Origin: Croceibacterium_A sp035626815
GTDB lineage: Bacteria; Pseudomonadota; Alphaproteobacteria; Sphingomonadales; Sphingomonadaceae
Assembly (NCBI GenBank): GCA_035626815.1
Contig: DASPMY010000049.1
Span: 124,001 to 188,000 of the forward strand
Length of the DNA stretch: 64,000 nt
Direction: 5' to 3'
The translations under genes were made by a program, and so were the position numbers. The notes under the pieces are model-generated. The model did not search any database and was not told the origin of the DNA. It worked only from the letters and a program-made list of their open reading frames with translations. This document shows positions 24,350 to 31,939 of this stretch, piece after piece; the first letter of the stretch is position 1; each line of letters begins with the position of its first letter.

Positions 24350-26053
24350 ATGAGCGACGACGCGACGCAGCACGACGGCGAGCCGGACTTTTCGGTCGCG
24401 CAACCCGAGGCGGCGCCCGAATGGCCGCTCAGGCCGTGGCTGCTGGCCGGGCTGCTCGGCCTGGCCGGGCTGCTGATCCATCTCGTCACCGGCGGCAACG
24501 ACGACGTGCCGTGGCAGATGGCGACGGCCGCGTTCCTGTTCTTCGGCGCGATCGCCGCCGCCTTCACGCTCGAGCACGGGCGCTGGAAGGAGCCGGCGCT
24601 GTTCGCGCTCGCCGCCGGCCTGGTGATGGCCGGGCTCGCCTGGCGCGCGGTGCAGTACGGCGAATACCTGCCCGACGAGGAATACGGCTTCATGGCCGGT
24701 GTGGTGGCGACCGCGCTGGCGCTGCCGCTGTTCCAGGCGGGGTTCCACCGCCGCCGCTTCGCCACGCCTTACGCCGAGATCTACGGCCACGTGTGGACCG
24801 ACGCGATCAGCGCCGCCGCGGCGCTCGCCTTCACCGGCCTGTCGTGGATCGTGCTGGTGCTGATGAGCGAGCTGTTCCACCTGCTCCGCATCGACCTGCT
24901 GCGCGACCTGATGGACGACGGCTGGTTCGGCTGGACGTTCTCCGGCCTCGCCGCCGGCGCCGCGCTCGGCACGGTGCGCAACCAGCTCAAGGTGCTGGCG
25001 ACGATGCAGACGGTGGTGCTGCTGGTCGCCTCGCTGCTCGCCGTACCGCTGGCCCTCGGGCTGGTGGTGTTCCTGCTGGCGACGGTCGTGTCCGGTCCGC
25101 AAGTGCTGTGGGACGCGACGCGCAGCGCCACGCCGCTGCTGCTCGCTTGCGCCGCCGGGGCGTTCGTGCTGGCCAACGCCATCGCCCGCCACGGCGACGA
25201 GGCGATGACCGGCAGCCGCGCGATGCGCATCGCCGGCTGGGTGCTGGCGGCGGTGATCCTGCCGCTGGCGCTGTTCGCCGCGGTGTCGATGGGCTTGCGC
25301 ATAGGCCAGTACGGCCTCGCCCCGGAGCGGCTGTGGGGCCTCGTCGCGATCGTCGTCGCGTGCGTCTGCGGCGTGGCCTACTGGGCGGCGCTGATCCGCG
25401 GGCGCAACGCCGGCTGGGCCGGGCACTTGCGCAAGGCCACCTTCCATCTCGGCCTGGTGGTGTGCGGCCTGGCGATCCTGCTGGCGCTGCCGATCCTCGA
25501 CTTCGGGGCGATCTCGGCGCGCAACCAGGTCTCGCGGCTGGAAAACGGCCGGGTGACGCCCGAGCAGTTCGACTTCACCGCGCTGCGGTGGGATTTCGGG
25601 TCGTCGGGCCGCAAGGCGCTCGAGCGCCTGTCGCGCAGCGGCAACGCCAAGGTCGCCGAGCTGGCGCAGGCGGCGCTGACCCAGAGCGAGCGCGTCTATG
25701 CGACGTTCGACGAGACCAACAAGACCCGCGCCGACTTCAAGCTGCGCGTGCAGCCCGACGACGGCGAGGTGCGCGAGCGGGTGCTCGATTACCTGGTCGT
25801 CAACCCCTACCTGTGCTCCGAACGCTGCGTCGCGCTAGACCTCGGCGAAGCCAGGGACGGCGGGCAGCGGATCGCCATCGTCCAGGGCGGCAGTTACCAG
25901 GTGATCGTGGCCAGGCCGGGCATGACGCCGGTGCAGGAACCGGTCGCCGGCGGGTTCAAGCCGCTGCGCGCGGATTCGGTGGTCGAGGTCAGCGAAGCGC
26001 GCGTGATTCGCATCGACGGCGACGTCATCGGATCACCGATCCCCGACGACTAG
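24350..26053 (+). CDS. DUF4153 domain-containing membrane protein
   Basis: 567-aa polytopic membrane protein. About ten hydrophobic segments occupy residues ~25-400 (first WLLAGLLGLAGLLIHLV), followed by a soluble C-terminal domain of ~160 residues carrying an NPYLCSERC segment with two cysteines. The layout fits the DUF4153 family, of unknown function. ATG 24350 with GGAGG ~9 nt upstream. A GC hairpin (26055-26072) separates it from gatC by 33 bp. Confidence 0.85.
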   Translation: MSDDATQHDGEPDFSVAQPEAAPEWPLRPWLLAGLLGLAGLLIHLVTGGNDDVPWQMATAAFLFFGAIAAAFTLEHGRWKEPALFALAAGLVMAGLAWRAVQYGEYLPDEEYGFMAGVVATALALPLFQAGFHRRRFATPYAEIYGHVWTDAISAAAALAFTGLSWIVLVLMSELFHLLRIDLLRDLMDDGWFGWTFSGLAAGAALGTVRNQLKVLATMQTVVLLVASLLAVPLALGLVVFLLATVVSGPQVLWDATRSATPLLLACAAGAFVLANAIARHGDEAMTGSRAMRIAGWVLAAVILPLALFAAVSMGLRIGQYGLAPERLWGLVAIVVACVCGVAYWAALIRGRNAGWAGHLRKATFHLGLVVCGLAILLALPILDFGAISARNQVSRLENGRVTPEQFDFTALRWDFGSSGRKALERLSRSGNAKVAELAQAALTQSERVYATFDETNKTRADFKLRVQPDDGEVRERVLDYLVVNPYLCSERCVALDLGEARDGGQRIAIVQGGSYQVIVARPGMTPVQEPVAGGFKPLRADSVVEVSEARVIRIDGDVIGSPIPDD

Positions 26054-26054
26054 A

Positions 26055-26072
26055 CGGCGGCGGGGGCCGCCG
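26055..26072. other. GC-rich hairpin between the DUF4153 gene and gatC
   Basis: CGGCGGC-GGGG-GCCGCCG, a perfect 7-bp stem directly after the DUF4153 stop. There is no T-tract, so it is at best a pause or mRNA-stabilising structure. Confidence 0.35.
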
Positions 26073-26086
26073 CTAACGCGCGGCCC

Positions 26087-26389
26087 ATGTCAGTGACCCG
26101 CGAGACCGTGGCGAAGATCGCCAGCCTGGCGCGCATCCGCATGGGCGAGGACGCGCTCGACCGGATGGTGCCCGAATTGAACGCGATCCTCGGCTGGGTC
26201 GAGCAGCTCGGCGAGGTCGACGTCGCCGGCGTCGAGCCGATGACCGCGGTGATCCCGCAAGCGCTGCGCCTGCGCGACGACGTGGTCGACGCCGATCCGC
26301 TGACCGGCGGCGGCGTGCGCGACGCGGTGCTGGCGAACGCGCCGGCCGCCGAGCACGGCTTCTACGGCGTGCCGAAGGTGATCGAATGA
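26087..26389 (+). CDS. gatC: Asp-tRNA(Asn)/Glu-tRNA(Gln) amidotransferase subunit C
   Basis: 100-aa subunit that stabilises GatA in the GatCAB complex, which amidates misacylated Glu-tRNA(Gln) and/or Asp-tRNA(Asn). Family pattern: VAKIASLARIRM at the N-terminus, LNAILGWVEQLGEVD, VEPMTAV and LRDDVV. First gene of gatCAB. The 121-bp gap to gatA is largely an R1 repeat. Confidence 0.95.
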   Translation: MSVTRETVAKIASLARIRMGEDALDRMVPELNAILGWVEQLGEVDVAGVEPMTAVIPQALRLRDDVVDADPLTGGGVRDAVLANAPAAEHGFYGVPKVIE

Positions 26390-26410
26390 TGGGCTGGGCA
26401 CATCATTCGA

Positions 26411-26492
26411 TCATCCCCGCGAAGGCGGGGATCTCGTGCGTCCGGACATCGCGCTTGCGGCCCGAGGTCCGTGCCTGCGCAGGGACTCACAG
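26411..26492 (+). repeat. Two-hairpin palindromic repeat (family R1) between gatC and gatA
   Basis: The first stem ATCCCCGC-GAAG-GCGGGGAT (26413-26432) is perfect; the second, around GTCCGTGCCTGCGCAGGGAC (26467-26486), is imperfect. The series GCGAAGGC…GAGGTCC…GCCTGCGC…GGGACTCAC matches the insert in queE in order and spacing. Confidence 0.78.
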
Positions 26493-26510
26493 TTCATACA
26501 AGGCCAGCGC

Positions 26511-27995
26511 ATGACCGACCTCACCGAGTTCGGCGTCAAGGCGATCCGCGACGGGGTCGCCGCGGGCGACTTCACCGCGCGCGAGGTGGCCGAGGCGTTC
26601 AACGCCAACGTCGCCGCCGCGGGCGCGCTCAACGCGTTCATCGTGGCCACGCCCGAGCGCGCGCTCGAAGCCGCCGACAAGGTCGATGCCGACCGCGCGG
26701 GCGGCCAGCCGCTCGGCAAGATGGCCGGCGTGCCGATCGGCATGAAGGACCTGTTCGCCACCCGCGGCGTGCAGACCACCGCGGGCAGCCACATCCTCGA
26801 AGGCTTCGTCCCCGAGTACGAGAGCACCGTCAGCCGCAAGCTGTGGGACGCTGGCGCGGGCATGCTCGGCAAGCTCAACATGGACCAGTTCGCGATGGGC
26901 TCGTCGAACGAGACCAGCCATTTCGGCAACGTGGTCAGCCCGTGGCGCCAGCAGGGCGGCGGCAATGCCGACCTCGCGCCCGGCGGTTCGTCGGGCGGTT
27001 CCAGCGCGGCGGTTTCCGCGCGGCTCGCCCCGGCGGCGACCGGCACCGATACCGGCGGCTCGATCCGCCAACCGGCCGCGCTGACCGGCATCTGCGGGAT
27101 CAAGCCGACTTACGGCCGCTGCAGCCGCTGGGGCATCGTCGCGTTCGCCAGCTCGCTCGACCAGGCCGGCGCGATGGCGCGCAGCGTCGAGGACTGCGCG
27201 ATCATGCTCGAGGCGATGGCCGGGTTCGATCCCAAGGATTCGACCAGCCTCGACCTGCCGGTGCCCGAATGGGCGAGCTCGCTCGACGCCAATCTCAAGG
27301 GCAAGACGGTCGGCATCCCCAAGGAATACCGGATGGAGGGCACCGACTCGGAAATCCTCCAGTCGTGGGACACCGGGATCGCCTGGCTCAGGGACGCGGG
27401 GGCCGAAGTGGTCGAGATAAGCCTGCCGCACACCCAGTACGCGCTGCCGGCGTACTACATCATCGCCCCGGCCGAGGCCTCATCCAACCTCGCCCGCTAC
27501 GACGGCGTGCGCTACGGGCTGCGCGAGCTGCCGCACGGCGCCAACCTGCAGGACATGTACGCCGCGACCCGCGCCGCCGGCTTCGGCGACGAGGTCAAGC
27601 GCCGCATCCTGATCGGCACGTACGTGCTCTCGGCGGGCTTCTACGACGCGTATTTCACCCAAGCCTCGAAAGTCCGCACGCTGATCGCGCGCGACTTCGA
27701 GAAGGCCTGGGCGCGGTGCGACGTGATCCTCGCCCCGACCACGCCCAATGCCGCCTTCGCGCTCGGCGACAAGCTCGACGACCCGCTGGCGATGTACCTC
27801 AACGACGTGTTCTCGGTCCCCGCCAGCCTCGCCGGCTTGCCGGCGATGAGCGTGCCCGCCGGGCTCAATTCCGACGGCCTGCCGCTCGGCCTGCAGGTGA
27901 TCGGCAAGCCGTTCGACGAGCAGGGCGTGTTGAATGCCGGGCTGGCGATCGAGCAGCGGGCGCAGTTCGCGGCGCGGCCGGAGCAGTGGTGGTGA
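26511..27995 (+). CDS. gatA: Asp-tRNA(Asn)/Glu-tRNA(Gln) amidotransferase subunit A
   Basis: 494-aa amidase-signature enzyme that releases ammonia from glutamine for the GatCAB reaction. The Gly/Ser-rich core APGGSSGGSSAAVSARL contains the cis-Ser, and GTDTGGSIRQPA the nucleophilic Ser; the catalytic Lys is in VPIGMKDLF. Length is normal. ATG 26511 (MTDLTEFGVKAIRDG) fits the family start; the upstream open frame is repeat-derived. Confidence 0.97.
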   Translation: MTDLTEFGVKAIRDGVAAGDFTAREVAEAFNANVAAAGALNAFIVATPERALEAADKVDADRAGGQPLGKMAGVPIGMKDLFATRGVQTTAGSHILEGFVPEYESTVSRKLWDAGAGMLGKLNMDQFAMGSSNETSHFGNVVSPWRQQGGGNADLAPGGSSGGSSAAVSARLAPAATGTDTGGSIRQPAALTGICGIKPTYGRCSRWGIVAFASSLDQAGAMARSVEDCAIMLEAMAGFDPKDSTSLDLPVPEWASSLDANLKGKTVGIPKEYRMEGTDSEILQSWDTGIAWLRDAGAEVVEISLPHTQYALPAYYIIAPAEASSNLARYDGVRYGLRELPHGANLQDMYAATRAAGFGDEVKRRILIGTYVLSAGFYDAYFTQASKVRTLIARDFEKAWARCDVILAPTTPNAAFALGDKLDDPLAMYLNDVFSVPASLAGLPAMSVPAGLNSDGLPLGLQVIGKPFDEQGVLNAGLAIEQRAQFAARPEQWW

Positions 27996-28006
27996 TTTCC
28001 CGCGAT

Positions 28007-28072
28007 CCGTTCGTCTCGAGCGAAGTCGAGAGACGCGGGGGCGCGGCGCAACGTGTCGCTCGACACGAACGG
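28007..28072. repeat. Palindromic repeat (family R3) between gatA and gatB
   Basis: 66 bp with 17-nt arms matching at 16 of 17 positions: CCGTTCGTCTCGAGCGA on the left and TCGCTCGACACGAACGG on the right. It ends 9 bp before the gatB start codon, so it would form a hairpin immediately upstream of, or touching, the gatB ribosome-binding site (GTGAAGG). Confidence 0.8.
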
Positions 28073-28081
28073 TGAAGGCTT

Positions 28082-29584
28082 ATGATTGAGAGTTCCTACC
28101 GCATCCATGGCGCCACCGGCGAATGGGAGGTCGTCATCGGCCTCGAGGTCCATGCCCAGGTCACCAGCAAGGCCAAGCTGTTCTCGGGCGCCTCGACCGC
28201 GTTCGGCGCCGAGCCGAACAGCCAGGTCAGCCTGGTCGACGCGGCGATGCCGGGCATGCTGCCGGTGCCGAACCGCGAATGCATCCGCCAGGCGGTGCGC
28301 ACCGGCATGGCGATCGAGGCGCGGATCAACAAGTGGAGCCGGTTCGACCGCAAGAACTACTTCTATGCCGACCTGCCGCAGGGCTACCAGATCAGCCAGC
28401 TCTACCACCCGCTGGTCGGCGAAGGCGCGCTGACGATCGAGGCCGACGACAAGGCCGGCATCGCCGAGGACAAGCGCATCGGCATAGAGCGCATCCACGT
28501 CGAGCAGGACGCCGGCAAGCTGATGCACGACCAGCACCCGACGATGAGCTACGTCGACCTGAACCGCTCGGGCGTGGCGCTGATGGAGATCGTCAGCCGG
28601 CCCGACATGCGCTCGCCGGCCGAGGCCGGGGCTTATGTCCGCAAGCTGCGCTCGATCCTGCGCTACGTCGGCTCGTGCGACGGCAACATGGAGGAAGGCT
28701 CGATGCGCGCCGACGTCAATGTCAGCGTGCGCAAGCCGGGCGCCGAATTCGGCACGCGGACCGAGACCAAGAACGTCAACTCGGTGCGCTTCGTCATGCA
28801 GACCATCGAGCACGAGGCGCGGCGCCAGGTCGAGCTGCTCGAGGAGGGCGGCACGATCGTCCAGGAAACCCGGCTGTTCGATCCCGGCACCGGGACGACG
28901 CGCTCGATGCGCTCCAAGGAGGACGCGCACGATTACCGCTACTTCCCCGACCCGGACCTGCTCCCGCTCGAATTGGACGACGGGTTCCTCGCGGAATGCC
29001 GCGCGAGCCTGCCCGAGCTGCCCGACGCCAAGCGGCGGCGCTACATCGAGGACCTCGGGCTGTCGGCCTACAACGCGCACGTGCTGACTGCCGAAGTCGA
29101 GACCGCGCGGTGGTTCGAGGCGCTTCTGAGCGAGACGGCCAGCGCACAGGGCAAGCCGGAGGCCGCGGTCGCCAAGCAGGCCGCCAACTGGCTGATCTCC
29201 GAGTTCTTCGGCGCGCTCAACAAGGCCGGGCACGAGCTGGCCGACTCGCCCGTCGGCCACGCGCAGGCGGCCGAGCTGCTGGCGCTGGTGGGCAACGGCA
29301 CGATCTCGGGCTCGATCGCCAAGCAGGTGCTCGAGACGATGCTCGCCACCGGCGACGGCGCGGCCGCCATCGTCGAGCGCGACGGCCTCAAGCAGGAATC
29401 CGACAGCGGCGCGATCGAGGCCGCGGTCGACCGGATCCTCGCCGCCAACGCCGACAAGGTCGCGCAGTTCAAGGCCGGCAAGGAGGCGCTGTTCGGGTTC
29501 TTCGTCGGCCAGACGATGAAGGCCATGCAGGGCAAGGCCAACCCGCAAGTGGTCAACGAGGTGCTGCGGGCGAAGCTCGGCTAG
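28082..29584 (+). CDS. gatB: Asp-tRNA(Asn)/Glu-tRNA(Gln) amidotransferase subunit B
   Basis: 500-aa subunit that binds the misacylated tRNA and activates and transamidates it. Signature blocks: WEVVIGLEVHAQ, RKNYFYADLPQGYQISQ, LMEIVSRPDMRS and EEGSMRADVNVS; the C-terminal YqeY-like tail (NPQVVNEVLRAKLG) is present. ATG 28082. Last gene of gatCAB; convergent with a secreted-protein gene 17 nt downstream. Confidence 0.97.
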   Translation: MIESSYRIHGATGEWEVVIGLEVHAQVTSKAKLFSGASTAFGAEPNSQVSLVDAAMPGMLPVPNRECIRQAVRTGMAIEARINKWSRFDRKNYFYADLPQGYQISQLYHPLVGEGALTIEADDKAGIAEDKRIGIERIHVEQDAGKLMHDQHPTMSYVDLNRSGVALMEIVSRPDMRSPAEAGAYVRKLRSILRYVGSCDGNMEEGSMRADVNVSVRKPGAEFGTRTETKNVNSVRFVMQTIEHEARRQVELLEEGGTIVQETRLFDPGTGTTRSMRSKEDAHDYRYFPDPDLLPLELDDGFLAECRASLPELPDAKRRRYIEDLGLSAYNAHVLTAEVETARWFEALLSETASAQGKPEAAVAKQAANWLISEFFGALNKAGHELADSPVGHAQAAELLALVGNGTISGSIAKQVLETMLATGDGAAAIVERDGLKQESDSGAIEAAVDRILAANADKVAQFKAGKEALFGFFVGQTMKAMQGKANPQVVNEVLRAKLG

Positions 29585-29600
29585 GGGAGCCGGCGCGGCT

Positions 29601-30482
29601 TCACGGCAGCGACTGGACGTAGACCAGCCCGTCCGCCCAGATCAGCACGTCGTCCGGCCGCTGCTGGCCGCGCCGCACCAGTGGCCCGTAAAGGCCGGCG
29701 GCGAAAACCTTCTCGCGCTTCTTGTCGGCCAGCGCGTTCACGTCCGCATGGCTCAGCCCGAGCGCGTACGGGATCAGCTGCTCGAGCTGGGCGAAGGCCC
29801 GGGCCAGCGCCGTCCGCGCGAGCGCGCCGTCGTTGGCGCTCCACCGGGCGACGTTGTCGCGGTGCTCGTACGACCGCTCGCTCAGCTGGACGATGCTGGC
29901 GAGGTGCTGCTCGTAGAACGGCGCGATCTCGCGGTTGCGACCCGGCTTTCGCGCGAGCGAGAGGTCGGCATAGACGCGGATCTGGGTGAAATCGGGCGAC
30001 AGGTCGTAGCGATAGCTGACGAACGCCAGGTGATCGGCCGGCGAGGACGCAATGAACGCCCTCAGCGCCGCCGGCGAGCCGTCGTTCGAGGCGGTGACCT
30101 CGCGCGGGCTGAACCACGTCGCCTGGGCCAGAGCCGAGCGGGTGGTCGCCAGCGCCAGCGCGTCGACGTCGAAGCCCTGTAGCGCTTCGCGCAACGGCAG
30201 TGCTGCCGCCTCGGCCCGTTGCCAGGCCGAGTTGCTGAGCACCTGCCGCTTGTTGTCCATCGAGGCGATGATCAGCGAATCGAGCAGGCCGCCGCCGAAG
30301 TTGGCCGCCACGCGGCCGACGTCGAAGCTGGTTTCGATCTCGCGCTGGGCCAGCGTCACCCGCACGTCGCGTCCGCCCGCAGCCTCGCGGTCCGCGGCAG
30401 CCAGCGCGCGCGGCGGGTCCGCGGCCAGCGCTGCGGGCGGGACGAGCGAGCAGGCGAGGACGATGGCGGCGAGAATCCTCAT
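29601..30482 (-). CDS. Secreted protein of unknown function (293 aa)
   Basis: A signal peptide (MRILAAIVLACSLVPPAALA, cleavage ~AADPP) is followed by an all-soluble domain with no motif I recognise. Features: a Gly patch VAANFGGGLLDSLIIASMDNK at ~57-77, and alternating charged helices later. No cysteines in the mature part. Last of three consecutive leftward genes for exported proteins. Confidence 0.7.
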   Translation of the reverse strand: MRILAAIVLACSLVPPAALAADPPRALAAADREAAGGRDVRVTLAQREIETSFDVGRVAANFGGGLLDSLIIASMDNKRQVLSNSAWQRAEAAALPLREALQGFDVDALALATTRSALAQATWFSPREVTASNDGSPAALRAFIASSPADHLAFVSYRYDLSPDFTQIRVYADLSLARKPGRNREIAPFYEQHLASIVQLSERSYEHRDNVARWSANDGALARTALARAFAQLEQLIPYALGLSHADVNALADKKREKVFAAGLYGPLVRRGQQRPDDVLIWADGLVYVQSLP

Positions 30483-30561
30483 GGATGATCCTTGAAGCTT
30501 GAAGTGCAGGCGCGGGTGGAGGCGACGGGCCCTACCGGCGCCTCCAGTCGGCCATGATGGC

Positions 30562-31200
30562 TCAATCGAGGTTCGCGGCGAACTCGAGGAAGTTCTTGGT
30601 GAAGGCGTTGCGCAAGTCGGTCTCGGCCGCCTCGGTCTCGTCGGTCGTCTGCGGCGGGAAGAATTCCAGCCCGTTGCCGCCGCGGCCCTTGACCAGCTTG
30701 GTCTCGCTGCGGCCGGTGCGGAAGTCCTTGAAGATGAAGCGGTTGTTGAGCGAGCGGCCGTAGATCGCCCGCTTCTGGTAGAAGTTCTGCGTGACGATCA
30801 GCTCGGCGTAGCATGGCGCCGTCGAGGAGGTCAGCCGGGTCTTCGCCTTGGTAGTGATGCCGCGGTCGGCGATCGGCGTCTCGTAGACGATCCGCGACGG
30901 CGGCAGGTTGAGCTCGGCGACGAGGTCGATCGTCTGCAGCGCCGCGACCTGGAACTGCGGGCCGAGCGCTTCCTTGAGGTATTCGGCCTCGCTGATGTTG
31001 CGGTCCTTGTTGGCGGCCGCCTCGGCGATCGCGCCGACCGCGCCGAAGCCCGACAGCCAGCCGGTGGTCATCGCCTGGCCCTCCAGCGTCGGGAAAACGT
31101 GCAGCTCGCACGCCGGCTCGGTCGCCGAAGCCTGGGCCTGGGCCTGCGTCGCGGCCATCAACGCGGTCGCCGCAAGCGCCGCCATAGTCACTTTCTTCAT
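30562..31200 (-). CDS. Secreted protein of unknown function (212 aa)
   Basis: Signal peptide MKKVTMAALAATALMAATQA with an AQA-type cleavage site, then a ~190-aa soluble domain. Two cysteines (ACELH near the mature N-terminus and APCYAEL at ~135) could form a disulfide. No family recognised. ATG with GGAGGG upstream (minus strand). 22 nt downstream of the 201-aa secreted protein gene, 79 nt upstream of the 293-aa one; probably one operon. Confidence 0.72.
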   Translation of the reverse strand: MKKVTMAALAATALMAATQAQAQASATEPACELHVFPTLEGQAMTTGWLSGFGAVGAIAEAAANKDRNISEAEYLKEALGPQFQVAALQTIDLVAELNLPPSRIVYETPIADRGITTKAKTRLTSSTAPCYAELIVTQNFYQKRAIYGRSLNNRFIFKDFRTGRSETKLVKGRGGNGLEFFPPQTTDETEAAETDLRNAFTKNFLEFAANLD

Positions 31201-31222
31201 GCTCGATCCCTCCAGTCCAGAA

Positions 31223-31828
31223 TCACGAATTCAAAGCTGAGGCCGGTTGGTCTTCCGGGCCCGGTTCGCCGCGCGGCGGAACCGGCGGCGGCTCGGCGCC
31301 GACGACGAAGGCGATCGCCTCGCCGGTGCGCGCCTTGAGTTCGCGCCCGGCGGGGATGCCGCCCTTGCCGCCCCGGATCAGGCCGGCGAACACGCCGACG
31401 ACGAAGTAGGTCGCGGCGCTCTCGGCGTTGCGGCTCGTGCCTTCCTCGCGGTAGCGCCCGTCGAGCTTGACCGCGCGGTCGCCGAGCTCGAGCTCGCGCA
31501 AGGTGATGCCGAGGATTCCCGGCTTGCCGAAGCCGCCGCGATTGGTAACGAACGTGACCTCGCCCCAGCCTTCGGCGCCGGCGGGGATCACCACGGTCCC
31601 TTCGGCGACGACGTCCTGGGCCACGGCGACCTCGAATCGCTGGCCGATCTCGGCAGTCGCGGTCGACAGGTCCTGTTGCAGCACGACGTAGACCGGCGAG
31701 CCCGCCGGCAGCACCGACCGGGCGACCGACGGCGCCGCCGCGGGCACGCCAACGGATTGCGGCTCGTCGGCGAGCGCGCCCACGGGCAACAGCAAAAGGC
31801 CGCAAGCGGCGACCCGTGCAAGTATCAA
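31223..31828 (-). CDS. Secreted beta-rich protein of unknown function (201 aa)
   Basis: Signal peptide ILARVAACGLLLLPVGALA, then a beta-rich domain: PAGSPVYVVLQQDLSTATAE, VVIPAGAEGWGEVTFVTNRG, and later IPAGRELKARTGE. The PAG-x-P/x-V start and IPAG repeats resemble a family of periplasmic proteins in sphingomonads that I cannot name. The frame starts at TTG (31828) preceded by a G-rich run; no ATG fits the signal peptide. First of three adjacent secreted-protein genes, 111 nt after the M16 peptidase gene. Confidence 0.68.
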   Translation of the reverse strand: MILARVAACGLLLLPVGALADEPQSVGVPAAAPSVARSVLPAGSPVYVVLQQDLSTATAEIGQRFEVAVAQDVVAEGTVVIPAGAEGWGEVTFVTNRGGFGKPGILGITLRELELGDRAVKLDGRYREEGTSRNAESAATYFVVGVFAGLIRGGKGGIPAGRELKARTGEAIAFVVGAEPPPVPPRGEPGPEDQPASALNS

Positions 31829-31939
31829 AGAGACCCCCCAGTCCCCGATTTGAAGGCGAATGCTACTGGGCGGCCGCGCGATTGTCCATTCCGCAGTGTG
31901 CCGAAAGTGACGCTTTCCTAACCACTTGAACCGTCCGGA

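Noticed and set aside
26436..26510. N-terminal extension of gatA
   Set aside because: The extra codons derive from the R1 repeat; the conserved GatA start is at 26511.
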